Shown: positions 33,654-46,847, counted from the first letter of the stretch. The stretch is 64,000 nt of DNA from Sthenelais limicola (GCA_942159475.1 OW804098.1:5804383-5868382), one strand, 5' to 3'. Notes: generated by a model from the sequence alone, not told the origin. Numbers and translations: made by a program.

Positions 33654-33956
33654 ATGGCAAAATGGAGAGTGAAAACTCAAAACACTGGGGCACAACAAGA
33701 CCAGCAACTATTAAATAAACAATTACATGCATTCAACAGGATAGCTAAGGAGGTAAACAGGCATAGGAACGTAGCAACACCCTATGTTGCTCAGTTGGTC
33801 CACCACCTAAAACCAAGGAGAAAAAACCCTAGGACCGGTGAACTGAAATATGTTAACCCATACTCAAAACTAGCGGACAACGGCTGCCACTATACACCAC
33901 AATTGCAGCAGGCAGTGGCACAAAGACTGTCTCATGTATATAAAAAAGTGGCTTAA
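33654..33956 (+). CDS. Small basic protein following the NADAR ORF
   Basis: 100 codons from an ATG in good context (acgATGg), 37 bp after the NADAR ORF stop and on the same strand. It is strongly basic, with many Gln, Lys, Arg and His and a 'HHLKPRRKNPRTGELKY' patch, but no recognised domain. The gap is too short for a separate promoter, so it would be a second ORF on the same transcript. It could be a nucleic-acid-binding accessory protein or the decayed start of a larger ORF2; neither can be shown. Confidence 0.5.
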   Translation: MAKWRVKTQNTGAQQDQQLLNKQLHAFNRIAKEVNRHRNVATPYVAQLVHHLKPRRKNPRTGELKYVNPYSKLADNGCHYTPQLQQAVAQRLSHVYKKVA

Positions 33957-34572
33957 GAACAAGGACACATACTCACAAGTGGGAAAGATTAGGCACAGCA
34001 GAGCGCAACACTGTGTGCTTAAGCATGCATGTTGGCAGCGAAGCAGGGCCTATATTTTCCTATTATACATAATCCGTTTACTAATTTGTTATAGTTGTAA
34101 GATCTTATAATATATACCTTATGTCACCTAGTATAATACCCTGGACTACCCCACCAAGACCCAAACACTGTGTGCTAGTTGGAAGGCAAGGGCGGACACT
34201 GAAACACTCAAACTATTTGAAAGTTACTTTCAGATAAAATTATATTCAGCGTATCTGCTCTACAAAATCAAGGAATACATTGTATTGTATTAGTATTTAC
34301 TATACAGATTGTTTATATACTGCGTCTGTTACAATCATTTGTTACTATAAAGTATTGTTACTGAGCTTACCATCTTCCAAAATTGACACTACAAAGAAAA
34401 CCAACATTTATATGGGTGGCCATTAGATCGTTGACCGCATGGTCGATTGTTACTCCTATATACTTGTAACTAACATGTCCAGTAGGGCTTGAAATCCTCC
34501 CAACTCAGGGAGTTTGACCGACTGACATTGTCCACTTCGTCATAATAAAAGTAACAACAACAACAACAAGTA
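33957..34572 (+). mobile_element. 3' UTR and (AAC)n tail of the NADAR retroposon
   Basis: A non-coding stretch ends in AATAAAA followed by five AAC repeats (about 34543-34570), a simple-repeat terminus like those of many LINEs and SINEs. A segment at ~34424-34470 ('attagatcgttga' ... 'gattgttac') recurs at ~40963-41010 near the end of another LINE. Confidence 0.6.
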
Positions 34573-35074
34573 TTAAGAGCCTCGCACATTAGGCAGTTTT
34601 AACATGAAATCATAACAGGTAGAATGGTATTTAAATAATCTTAAAAAAATTGTAAAATAAAAAACCAATGCCCAGCGTTGTCTCTGGCACAAATATCCCA
34701 AAAGGGTGGATCCTATCTAGGTATATACTAAACATTCCAAATGTAATATTCATGAGTATGGTTCCAATGTTTTGGATACAGCGGAGGGGGGGTATATTAA
34801 AGTAGAATGGTCTTACTGTAGGACAAGGGTAGGACAAGGAATCTTGTCACAATATAAGATAATCCTAAATTTGTAGTCTGTATTACTAAAGTGATCCTAC
34901 TGGAATCCTACCCGATGCTATCTTAAATTCTCATCCTACAATGTTAGCACAAACTTGCCAGGGTGATCCTTCATCAACCAATTTAGATGATCAATGGTTA
35001 AATACCAAGGAAAATTTAGGGATTTATATTATTACACAACATAATCAAATGACAGACAAAGAGTGTTAACTACT
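34573..35074. other. Non-coding stretch
   Basis: AT-rich, without a gene or repeat that I can name. Confidence 0.4.
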
Positions 35075-35540
35075 GTGTGAGCCCTAAGGGAACCATTACA
35101 ACTATGTATGCCCTCAGGTAATCATTACAACTATGTAAGCCCTCAGGGAATCATTACTTTGTACTCTGTTTGGGACCTGCTTAAACATCAAAGCGACCCT
35201 ATAGTAACCCTACAGTGAGCTGCTCCAAGTAGATCTCAAATAGAGTGTAGGGATTCATTGCCACTTAGTATTCTCTCAGGGAATCACTATGACTTTGTAT
35301 GCCCTCCCCTGAGTGAATCATTACAACTTTTTTTTACTTGAGCGAAAATTTTGTATTCCTTGAGTGAATCATTTCATCTTTGTATTCATCTGGGAATCAT
35401 TTTGACTTTGTATTTCCTCAGAGAATCACCATGACTATGTATGTCCTCAGGAAACCATTGTGATTTTGTATGCCCTCAGGGAATCATTGTGATTTTGTAT
35501 GCCCTCAGGGAACCATTCTGATTTTGTAAGCCCACAGGAA
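35075..35540 (+). repeat. Degenerate 29-bp minisatellite
   Basis: Imperfect tandem units of the type 'tatgccctcagggaatcat' plus 'tgattttg'. The last units repeat with an exact 29-bp period (35461-35520). Earlier units vary in length and are interrupted at about 35180-35265. Confidence 0.85.
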
Positions 35541-38036
35541 AATATATATTTGTTCATATTACAATTGGGGGGTGTACCCCATGGAACAGTGTGAAATCTG
35601 ACTGTTGTATCACATTGCAGAAAAACCACCCACTATGGAATATCGAATACCAATAAAGTATTATAAATCTAAAATCTAGAATCTCAACAATGTTAACCAC
35701 CTCTGGAAAAGAGGTACAAGTACAGTGCAGTAAAATGCTCAGGCCAAGATGGAACCTACCACAAGGTCAAAGAGTTCATCCAATCAAGGACAAAAGCAAT
35801 GAGGATGATATCGGTTCAAAAGTGGAAGTGTTCATACACTCTTGACATTCATTCACTAAGAGAGCATTCCATATGCCACTGGGTGACATTCATACTAAGA
35901 GAGGTTGTTTTGTCCCAAAACTGTCAGGATAAAAATGTGTCATTGTAAATATCTAACATATCCAACATTTTTCTTTTTCAAATATCATATTCCTTCTCTA
36001 AGATATTCCAACACATAATCAACATGACTTATGGATATCTTAATATCCGAAGAGATACTATCTTGGATTTCCTTTTGACAGAAAGACATCTCATATGCCT
36101 GAGGGACTCCCTCATTTGTATATACTACTATGTGGTGTTTGACTATAAGCTAGTAGACCAACACTGAGTCCCTTAGGCTATTCTCGTAGACCAGAAATCC
36201 GACCAAAGTAAAGTTGGTTATTATATGATACATTTCATTTCTGTTAAACAATGATTAGTTTAACAATTGTTTTGTAGGTAATGCGCAAGAAATAGTGGTT
36301 GTGTGTGGATAAATTGCATTTATTTGTATGATTTGCAAATTGCAAGTATTTGTATTGATATTATTTAGATTGTAAAAATAATCAAGAAGCGCTAGTCTAT
36401 CCATGACAGAGAGGAAAAGAGCAAAAAGGACAAAATCCTCACTGTCATATCCTAAGAGGATTTGTGCGATGTGCAATGGAAGCAGATCACACAGGTCATG
36501 GGTAATAGGGTAGTCGTCATAGTAAAGAGACTCCTTGTAATGGGTGAAAAGATCTCAGTAATGAAGAAATAGTCGGTGCCATAAATCTATTTGTTTGGTA
36601 ATAGGAAAAAGTATCTTAGTAATATATTTTGGCTATGTGTATTATGTGGAAAAAAAGAGGAAAAGTCTGTAATATTGCATATATTGTACAGATGAGGACT
36701 CTGGGATGCAACAGAGGTGAAATGTTTTTGTGATGTCCATCACAATCAAAACACTTCATACAGACTGAAAATATTTGGTGGCTATACAAGAGACTTTTGT
36801 AATGCTGGCAAAAATGGGAAGTATTTACACTGTGTCTAATTTGTGAGGAGTGTACCAGATTAGCAACAAGGATGGCCTCAAATTACAGGGAATTTTTTAA
36901 CATGAAAAAAACTTTTTACTGCAACATTTTGCATTGATGGTACAGGGCATAAAGGCAAGGTATTAGTTGGCAAGAGATCTCCATGGGAAATCAAGAATAG
37001 ACAAAATCAGCCACTGGGTAATCCACCTCATAGTGGGGCAGCTTAACCACACTTATGGATCAATTGTGGACGGAGTGGACAAAAGTACCAAATTTGGCAT
37101 ACAGGTACCTTTGGTGGTCCTCTTTCTAGTTAGAACAGGATCAAGCGTCACAGCACACAGAATTCAAGATGGCTGTCAGTCGTCTAAAAGGCCTGAAAAT
37201 CTCCCTGAAGTCACTATTTTAGGACAATCTTGTGGTCAACAAATCTATTGGGATCACTTAAAAGTTTGTCAAGTACCCATGGTTAACAGGGTTATAAATA
37301 GAGCATTTACAAACAATAACACAATGCAGCATCTAGAAAAAGAATGATGGCTCTCATAGATAACAAACAGTAGTAACTTAGCACTTATGAACTTATCTGT
37401 AGGGAACAATACAAGCTGTCATGTGACATATACAACTTTTTTTTTCTACGATTTATTCCTGAATAAAAGAGGTTTTAGATATTTTAATTATTTCATCAAA
37501 AAGTTTCATCCATTTAAAAACTCAAATATATCCTGGATATATCAATATTGTTTATCTTTTCAACAGTGACAACAGTATTAATGTATACTGACATAAATAT
37601 TTACTTAAATGATGGGTTCAAAAGTTATGAGAATCTATGATTATATCAATTAGCAGAGACACAAATCATATCATAAATTGGCTGTGTGTAATTAACTATA
37701 CTCATAACTAAGTCTTTAAAGAATATCCGATTTGCTTTCTTTATGTGTACTGCTAGGCTGATCATAGACTAACCACTGTGCCCTATCCTGCCATTCATTT
37801 ACCATTGTGCCATTTATCACACCAGATGGCGCCACCTATAACACTAGATGGCAGCATGAGCCAGCCCCTCATTATTACTAATTCCATTATATTGAAAACA
37901 CTAGTAAAGGAATTATATGATATTTATGCACTATATATAATAATCATTCTGTAATTAAGAACATTTTTCGATATCATTATAGCATGTTTTAATTGGGTAT
38001 TTCATGTATGTGATATTTTAGAGAGGATAGAGGATG
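35541..38036. other. Non-coding stretch; unrecognised 126-codon ORF at 36967-37347
   Basis: No recognisable gene. The ORF at 36967-37347 shows no known motif, and adjoining frames hold only scattered open stretches (e.g. 36745-36850), so it may be an old decayed gene or transposon. Two motifs at 37821-37836 and 37842-37858 resemble CTCF-type sites. Confidence 0.35.
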
Positions 38037-38275
38037 TTGAAGAAATGCGGGCCATTCTTCGTAATAATTAAGGGTCAGTAGTTGGGCGAGAAATTAATCA
38101 ACGCAACACACAGAGATGTATGCTTCAAATCAGTAGGATCCTTAGAAGAGGTCGAACTAACTCTGATGTTTATTCTTATACTAGACAGATTAGAACGAAT
38201 ACACTGGGCCTGCGCTGATTGGCTTAGGTCTCGTTGGACCAATTAATCAACAGGTTAGATTAGAGATCCAATCAG
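38037..38275 (+). repeat. Dispersed ~230-bp repeat, copy 1 (copy 2 at 44467-44680)
   Basis: It shares with 44467-44680 the blocks 'gaagaaatgcg', 'gagaaattaatcaacgcaac', 'tatactagacagatta' and 'gggcctgcgctgattggctt' in the same order and orientation, with indels. No coding capacity. Copy 2 ends where a minus-strand LINE terminates. Confidence 0.8.
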
Positions 38276-39599
38276 ACACAGGATAACAATGACAGACAAA
38301 TTATTAAAACGAGGCTCAGAGTGACCACTGCCACTCTGACCAATCTCTTTGGGTGGTGACCAGGTCACAGGGTTATCTCCCCTCCCCTCTCCCTCCCACT
38401 CTTTAATCAGTATTCCCCCCCTCCCTCCCCTGACCTGGTGGTCAGCCCCTCCCCTCCCTTCCCATGTGATTGACTTTGAGATAACGGTCAGACCTGGACC
38501 TCACCTGTACCTTTGAACTTTGGAATGATAAGAAATCCGCGAGCGTTGTGGCGGTAAGAAAGTGTAGGTAGCCTTCTGGCCGGTAGGGGCGTGACGAATG
38601 TGGGGCTGAATGAGACAACTTTAACTTCACAAATTAGACCATTTATGCTTGTCAATTTTACAATGTAATATCAACACCCCTCCATCATGCACATCCATAT
38701 TGTATGGTATCCTAAGTGAACTCAGGTTTCAGCATCTATTTCCATCATTTCAAGGTAAGAGCTGGAAAGGATTGTGAACATGCAGGGCCAGTGCTGATGA
38801 TAAATGATGAATAAAAGTATGCAACCTATGCAGTTGTACCTTTAAAAGCTATCTGGGCTGTAGATGTTCAATCTAAAGTTGTCTTCGGTTGCTACTCTGA
38901 CTGTACATATATGGCAAAGAGTACTTCATGGGAATGATAGAGGAGTAAATTTACACTAAGAAATTTTCATAATAACAATTAGCACACTGCCATGCCTGCA
39001 CCAGCCATGTTAAAAAATGTCCTTCCAAGTTGTGCAGCCCCTTCATATCCAGCTGCAGGGTAAGTGCAGCTGGATGTGCAACCCTTGAGCAGCCAATGCA
39101 CATCCAAGCCAACTGCAGCCAAAGTGCAGTCGGATGCACAAGGCTGGCTTACACTGGCTGCACTTTTCCCTGAATCCGGATGCAGTCCATGGCTGTGCAA
39201 GGGCTGTGCATCCTAAGCGCATCCTCTACTGCAGTACCACCCTAGGCTAAAGTAGGAGACCATGTGGACTCCAAGCTCATTTGAAGCATAACAGCCATGA
39301 GTATATCCTTGGGGACTCACACAGCAGGGCTTGCTTCTAAAGAAGCACAAATGGTTTAGTTGTTTTCAAGTGTGCTATTTTACCAAAACATTGCATTGTC
39401 ATTGATATCTTCTTTAACAGACACACCTAATGCCAGGGCAAAATGAAAGAAACGTTCTTGTGGGAATGCGAAGACCACTCATTCAGACGCAAAAATGAAA
39501 GATGACATACAGGGCTCAGGCATGTCAAGGCCAGAGCCAAATACCTTCCAAGAGGGCTTCTGTTTGGGAGGAGTCACATTGAAATGATTGTGCCACATT
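38276..39599. other. Non-coding stretch with C-rich tract and inverted repeats
   Basis: A C/T-rich tract at 38380-38462 is flanked by 'ggtgaccaggtcac' (38355) and 'gacctggtggtcag' (38431), which can pair. At 39040-39215 several 'gcagctggatg' / 'catccagctgc'-type motifs repeat in both orientations. No gene seen. Confidence 0.45.
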
Positions 39600-40910
39600 A
39601 CTTAATCTAATTCAATGGAAACTGAAGACCAGTTTGCTTTTAGGAGAGGGAAATCCATGGTAGAAGCACAAGATCATTTTCTCGGAAATGTATATAATAA
39701 CCCCAATAACCAAAAAGCAGCAGACCTAATATTCTTAGATTTAAAAAAAAGCTTTGGACACTGTTCACAAATTATTATTACAGAAATTTATTAGTTATTG
39801 CATAGAAGGGAATCCTTCCAAAGATTCCAACGTTACTAATCTGAAAGATGTGTCAATGAACAGTGGAGTTTCCTCCCAGGAATTTGTGGGGTGCCCCAAG
39901 GAACATCGCTAGGACCACTTAGGTATTTAAAGATGTTTCACAGCCCTCCAAACCAAAAGGGAATCGCACATGCTGGACCTAGCCTTCCAACATTCAAAAA
40001 AACAAATCTGTTCAGATGGAAGAAAAAAGGGAAGTAACTCACAGTTTCATGCTTTTGTCTGAATTCACATTTATTTAAGATAGCTTAATGGTTGTCAATG
40101 AGTATGAGCAGATTACTCTCCTGACAAGCATGGCAGGTGTGGCTGGGAAAGAACACTTCTGGATTCCCTAGTTTTCAAAACCCTACTGGGCTCACTCGAC
40201 TGATTCACCACAAAATAGATTATGTATGCCACAGGAATTTACAAACTGGATATTTGGGTTTGGCCACCTCCATCAGAAAGAAAGTATCTTAGAAGCTATG
40301 GAAGTTAAAACATCTCGGGAGCTTGCCAAACCAACATCTGTGTGCACATAGATACAAAACCCCTGTTTTAACATTACCGGTACTACATCAATCAGATCTA
40401 TCTTATGATTATGCACCCAAGACAGAACTAGATTATCACCAAATTTTACAGAACAGAGCTCTAAAAAAATCACCAGAGCCAATACAAACATGTTGACCAC
40501 TAATCTTAACAATTTGGAACCGGGTATACACCTATTCGGGTACCATGTGTAGGTGCCACATTGCTGCATGGAGCCAACTTCCAGTTACCACATTGCAGGT
40601 AGACGTGGCCCATTCCCCACTTATCACTGTCTATTTCTTTTTCCTCGCAGACTCCTCGACTTGCACAATTCTCCCTTCTCCTATCATCCTAGACGGTGAA
40701 ACAGCATTATACTAATTTCATCTGTTACCCCCCTTTACTCCTAGCTACTTTATCTCAGCTCCTTATCTATATCGGTTCCGTATACACAATACACAATAAG
40801 TTACACTCTGTATCAAATACCTTATACCTTATTTAATACTATTATATATATGGGCCACAAGTATTGCCCTGGTTGTTGGCCATTGAGTCTTATGGTCTTA
40901 TAGTCTTATA
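39600..40910 (+). pseudogene. Decayed LINE RT with internal deletion and TCTTATAG-repeat tail
   Basis: Frames at 39620-39930 carry 'QFAFRRGKSMVEAQDH', 'LIFLDLKKSF' (motif A) and 'GVPQGTSLGPL' (motif B), each separated by frameshifts. At 40345-40465 is a thumb segment ('APKTELDYHQILQNRAL'). The 3' end is a short repeat of 'gtcttat' units (~40888-40920). Motif C is missing, so a central piece has been lost. Confidence 0.7.
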
Positions 40911-42314
40911 GTGTTTAAGAGATAGACACAATAATTTAGAACACCATGAGATAGAGGCCACCATTAGATCGTTGAACTAATGGTGGATTGTTACCTCTAT
41001 CAATATGTACTCAGCATCTACAGTTCTGAATATGACCAATATCTGAGTGAACCAGCTGACAATAGTTAGGACAATCTCTAAAGTGAATAGTAGAGTTGTA
41101 TATGTACAAGTATTCCTGAAATATATATCTACAATGTGTAAGCATACTGCGTTCTTATAGATGTATAATACCTTTTAACAAGATTGAGATATCAATCGGT
41201 ATTTATGTTTAGGGGAATGGAAGGGAGGTAGGGGACTCTTCTTCAAGAGTATTGTTGTTCCAATGTATTGTTAACCAAACTGTAGTGAGTACTATACTTC
41301 AGAAGTACATCTATCGTGAGTACTACACTCCTGGAGTATATCCAATCCTCAAGTCATTGTAAAGTAAATGTAGTTAATTAATTAATTTACAACAAATGTA
41401 GAGTTGACGCGTCACTAATGGTACTCGTAAAATAAATTTTGATGTTGGAATTAATATTCGTATGTCTTATTCTTCCATCCAACCAAAAGTTTGTTCAGCA
41501 ATATTTTTATTGGAATCTTAATGTATATTATGTATTGTGTATAAATGAACAACATGATCTGATCGTAAATTTTTATCAGACCTTAACTGATCTCCAAAAC
41601 TATGTAATATGTAAGGATCTAAAATGTTGTTATGTGATTACTGATTACTTGTTATTAATGTCAGAGACGGTCTAGGGCCAGATAGAAAACCTAACGTTAG
41701 CTTGACTAATATTAGAGTCTTATGTCCTTTTCATGTAACTGACTATATATATATAACCACAAAGCGTGGGACCCTAATCGGGTGATGACATCAATCAGTC
41801 TAGATAGACTAGACTCAGACTCTTGACGATTGAGCTGTCAAATGTTACTTAACAGAAATCAATACTAAAACTTAACTTAAATTGGTGGTCCTAAGTCAGT
41901 AAAGCAGGTAACAGACTGTCCCAAGTAGGTCCCACACTGCATCAAGTGAATGAATGCACTGTTGAAAGGGCAAGTGCAATTTGGGAACTGCAACACCATA
42001 ACTACAAGCGGTAACTGTATAGTCTACTGACAATATAGTCTACTGACAATTGGCTTGGTCCCTTTGACACAGAGCAGGAGGTTGTACTAGGGTATCAACA
42101 AATAGTCATTGAGCTTAAACATACTGTTACATGCACCGTTTTGCCTTCATTGATTAATTCATATATATTATCTAACATTACATAACATGACATAATAAAT
42201 ATTGTTATTCTTATGATAAGGCGCTTGGACAGATCCTAAGTGGCACTGACCAGATGAATTATTGTACAAAAACAAGTTCATGTTTACTGGGGGATACTTC
42301 TTAATGAAATATAG
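40911..42314. other. AT-rich non-coding stretch
   Basis: Beyond a ~50-bp block shared with 34424-34470 I see no gene or named repeat. Confidence 0.4.
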
Positions 42315-43070
42315 ATGACAACAAATATATTTGATCCTGAGAAAACATTTTCTCCACAAAAATCGGAACAGGAATGGTTAACACATAATATTTCTGAGAT
42401 CATGAAAAAAGTTATAGTATGCCGCAATAGGGTTAATATTATCAAGCAAAATACAAAGAACCTGTATTCCTTAGGTCAACTTGAATTGCACAAGCAACAT
42501 TACAAAAAGTTCTTGAAAATCATTCATGAACTATTTCCTATAAAATAGAATCATCACAACCAAAGGGCTACTTGAACCATGAGCCAATACTCTCACCAAA
42601 AATAATAACATCTCAAAAACATAAACAACTGTTTTGCCTTTTTGCTGAAGGAATAAATAATGAGGAAGACCTAACCATATTGATCTCCAATATAAAAGAA
42701 TTTAGGAATGTTAATGTCAAGCCCTGAAAATGGAGGGACATAACATCTTAAATATTTTCATCACAAATATTCTTTCACTTATATTGATTCACTAAGCCTA
42801 ATTTATACGCATGTGACCTAATGAATTTAAAAGTTGAATAAGGTTGACTTCCTATTGTGTGGAAAAAAGACCATGTGTTTCCAATTTCCAAGGGGGATGC
42901 CTGTAGAAAACTCGAAAATGTAGAACTATTACTATTTCACTAGTATAAAGCAACATAATGGAGAAACACATTAATTTCCAACTTTGGTAAATGCTCACCA
43001 TAGGATATTCCTCCTCCAAGGGGGATTCCGTAAGAATGCATCAACAACTCAAACTCCATGATTGAGGGAC
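42315..43070 (+). pseudogene. Decayed LINE (EN-RT linker and RT fingers)
   Basis: 42315-42548 is a basic helical segment of the EN-RT linker type. At about 42850-42920 a frame reads 'PIVWKKDHVFPISKGD', the RT fingers entry motif. At ~43003-43050 another frame gives 'LQGGFRKNASTTQT', the conserved fingers motif. Frameshifts and stops separate the parts, and the catalytic motifs are absent. Confidence 0.6.
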
Positions 43071-44466
43071 AGAGAAGCAGTGGCACCAGAGATGATTGAT
43101 GGGGGGAATCAGCTGGTAAGAGGGGGAAAGGCGAAAAGGGACATAACAGGGTTTTCATAGGGTAGGAAGGAAAATAGAGGACAAAGAAAACATTTGTGAC
43201 AGTGTGAAGGGATAAAACAAGAGAAGGAGAGAGGTGAAATGAGAAAGTGAGACAAGGCAGTAATAATAGAATGAGTACTTACTTGGTGGAGCGATGTTTG
43301 CACACTAACTGAATATATATCAGTATCAAGGTATACATACATTTCCAAACTATAGACCTAGGCTGTAGAGTATGGATCAACATTTCTATAATATTGAAAT
43401 TATTTGTATCTGTCTGTTCCAAAACAAATTTGATGCCTTTTAACTTTAAATATGCTATCTTATACTAAAAATTCATGGTATGGGCTAAATATTAAATTGC
43501 AGGGTGGTTTTTCATTGGTTTTACAACTTAAAAAGTTGATAGGTTTCCATGGTTGATATGGCTTTTTTTTAATTGGTGCAGTGGTGCAAAATCTTTCCTA
43601 GTCATTGGTCGAGGACCAGAGTTATGTCTAAGGGGTAACAGCACCATGAGGATAAAGGTTCTGCCAGGATGCAAGCAAATTCTCTACTTGAGAGAACAGC
43701 AGACAAGAAGGTCGACCCTGTGACCAAGGCACATATTCTGAAGTTGACTTGGAAAGTATGACTACTGAGACTTCAGATGGAGAAAATAAGTCTTCAGATA
43801 CAACTATCAATGGTGACCTGGTCAATGGAGAAGTCACAGGGATCCCTAACATATCCCTGGGGAAAGCTTAAGCTAGAGAGCACGCAATGGGGGAGGATAA
43901 CCCTCTTTGTGAGTTATACCATATTATTGTACGCAAGTAAACTATTTACTCCAGTAAGGAAGTGCGAGGGAACTCGCAATAATAACTTGGGGCAATAATA
44001 ATTGTAGATATTGTGGCATACACATCTATATCCTACTACTCTTGCATTGACAATATCTTTCTGTGTTTACACATGGCCCAACTCTACCCCCTTAGTTTCA
44101 ACTTCCATCCCTCCTACACCTCTGACAAGGTCTAAACTGGCACTCCCCCAATGACTACCAATACCATATATGTAAGTATTCTTACAACAAAAGAGTTGGC
44201 ATGGCAGACAAAGAATCTGTATACAAAAGTGGAAACTGGCCAAAAGTACTGGAACAAGCTCTGTATTCCAGTCTTGCACTGAATAGATAGTTGTACTGAT
44301 TTTATATGTGAATTTGAATTTGCTCTATTATCCAGAATGCATTAACATTGACAGAGGCTAACCATCTTAACCATTAAATATATTTGATGAAAATATTATT
44401 CACATCCATTCAAACATTGATACGCTATTTGGTAAAGAAACCAAAACTATAACACCCCAATTATAT
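43071..44466. other. Non-coding stretch
   Basis: No gene or repeat that I can support; the short open frames lack recognisable motifs. Confidence 0.4.
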
Positions 44467-44680
44467 TGAAGAAATGCGAGTCATTCTTAGTAATATTTCA
44501 GGGTCAGTCGTTGAGCGAGAAATTAATCAACGCAACACATCAACGCAAGTCAGCAGGACCACTTAATAGAGGCCGCTGTAATCACTGGCGTTTATTTTTA
44601 TACTAGACAGATTACAACGAGTACCCAGGGCCTGCGCTGATTGGCTTGGGTCTCTCTGGACCAATTAATTAACAGGTTAT
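44467..44680 (+). repeat. Dispersed ~230-bp repeat, copy 2
   Basis: Partner of 38037-38275, at the visible level roughly 80% alike, and slightly shorter. Its right end is directly followed by the 3' tail of a minus-strand LINE, so the LINE inserted at or near its end. Confidence 0.8.
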
Positions 44681-44685
44681 ATATA

Positions 44686-46740
44686 ATAATAAGAGATTTT
44701 ATTTCCATTTCACAAATACATATGAGTTAAGACAAAGAAGAATGGAATTGGAATATCATCTGTGCTAGTCACATCTCCTCTAGTTGTAAGTAGAACAGTT
44801 GACTAGTCGACTATGTGTAACGTAAGACAGTAATAGTATGGCAAGGCGTACAAAAGTGTACGTATATGTACATGGGCGGGTCTGCAAGCAACCTATTCGA
44901 CCGTTGTTGGTATTTTCAAGTAAGTTATCTTATAATAGTAACAGTGTTTTGGGGCTTTAGCTATACTGGCTAGTGAGATTTTCCGCCTCCATCTGTCACT
45001 GCCACCGATATTAATACAGTATGATAACAGTAACAGGAGTTTCAGTTATTATGGATCTGTTCCCCAGTCATGAGGATATTTGATTTACCATTTGTTTATT
45101 GCCTAATTGTTGATGGTGCAGTGGGGGCCTAGATATTGCTGGAAGGCCCTGTAGTCGAGTATGCTTCTTATTTTACCATCGAGGCTATTCCACAGGGCGG
45201 GCGCCTGGTACACAAACGACTTTCTGAATTTTTCAGATTTTGGTGTGGGGACTATCAGTGTGGGACCTTTGGATAGTGTTCTCAGATTTATTTTTCTTTT
45301 GTCGAGTTTTTCATCCGTCTGTGTGTCTTTATATATGCTTTCTCTAGTAGGTGTATTTGTCTTCTAGTGTGTGGGGGTTGAAGGCCCACTTCTTTGTGTA
45401 GATGTTCGACGTTTGGTTTTTTTGTGTTGTCTGAGTGCAAGTCTGATGATTTGGTTTTGTATTGTTATTATTCTGTCTAGAGTCTGTTTTGGTGCGACGT
45501 TGTAAAGTGTGTCTCCGTATTCAAGTATTGGTCTGATGGTCATTTTGTAGAGCATTATTATTGTGTCTTTTGATAGTGCCCTTGATATTTTGGTGAGGGC
45601 TTTAACTTGTGATTGTGCTTGTGAGATCCTTCTGTCTACGTATTTTTTAAATGAGAGTGTGTTGTCTATGTCCACACCGAGGTATGTGTATGCTGTTGTG
45701 TTTTCTAGTTTGTCTTTGTTTATGTGTATGTTTGGTGTGTTTAGCTCTGTGGTGTTCTTTAGTTTGTTGTGTATTGTCATGACTTGGCTCTTTTTGATGT
45801 TTAGGGAGATTTTGTTTGTCTTGCACCAGACCCCCACCCTGTGGAGATCTTCTTCCAGCATCACATAATTATCAAAGGCATCCACCCCCGTCCCATACAG
45901 CACCGTGTCATCCGCAAAATATTGGATACCACAGTGCTGTAGCCCCCTATGTAGGTCATCGATGTACACCAGGAACATCAGAGGGCCAAGGCCCGTTCCC
46001 TGTGGGACCCCACACACAATGCCCCTTTCATCAGAGGTATACCCATTTGCTGTCACCCTTTGCTTTCTGTCGGTCAGGTAATTTGTGAACCATTCTAATG
46101 TGGAATCCGCCACGCCCATCCCTTTTAGCTTTCGTAATAGTACTTCATGGTTAACCATGTTGAAGGCTTTCTTGAAATCCAGGAAGGCAAGTGTTGTTGC
46201 CTTCCCAGAGTTCAAGTTGCCGTACACCATTTCCATGATTCTGTGGTGGGCCATTTTAGTTAATTTGTTTGCCCTAAATCTGTATTGGTGTTTGTATAAC
46301 AGATTGTTTTCTTCTAGTTGGTTATATAATTGCTTGTGGACTAATTTTTCGAGTATTTTGGCAGGGTATTTTACCACTGTAATAGGTCTATAGTTCCCAC
46401 CCTTGAAAAGTAGGGTGATGGTGGCTACCTTAAATGTTTGTGGCACTATTCCTTTTTGGATTGACAGGTTAAATATATAGGTTAGTTGATGTGATAGGGT
46501 AAGCATTATGGGTTTTAACACCTTTGTTGGGATGTGTGGGATCCCGGAGGCCTTACTGGAGCTTGATCGTATTATTTGTTTTATCACCTGGGCTTGATTT
46601 ACCGGGGAAAGAGAGAATCTGGTGGTGGGTTGTCCCCATCGTGTAGCTTTTCTATTGTTAGGGATTCTTGGGGTGTGATTTTAGGTATGGACTTTACTAA
46701 TTGAATTTGATATTTTGTTTTGTTTTTAATTTGTCTGGGT
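44686..46740 (-). pseudogene. CR1/Jockey-type LINE: nearly complete RT, one late frameshift
   Basis: The RT frame is open from 46587 down to 45364 (407 codons). In order it has 'ASGIPHIPTKVLKPI', 'GNYRPITVVKYPAKILEKLV' (fingers), 'LAFLDFKKAFNMVNHEVLL' (motif A), 'GVPQGTGLGPLMFLVYIDDL' (motif B), 'YFADDTVLYG' (motif C), 'WCKTNKISLNIKKSQ' and 'YTYLGVDIDNTLSF'. After the stop at 45364 the shifted frame continues with 'SFVYQAPALWNSLDGKIRS' to about 45080, so a single frameshift ends the protein early. Upstream of 46587 LINE similarity persists for ~100 bp in a shifted frame; the endonuclease is missing. The 3' end carries TAA/TAATAA repeats at ~44686-44695. All three catalytic motifs are intact. 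Confidence 0.88.
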
Positions 46741-46847
46741 TCATTCGTGACCGCCCGTATTTTAAAGTTAGAAGTAAAGATTAAATAATAAATGAATAAA
46801 TAAATGAAACCTGAGGCGACATTTGGGCGACAACATTTGTTAAGAGT

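Noticed and set aside
45563..46393. Plus-strand ORFs across 45.5-46.4 kb
   Set aside because: Shadows of the well-supported minus-strand LINE RT.
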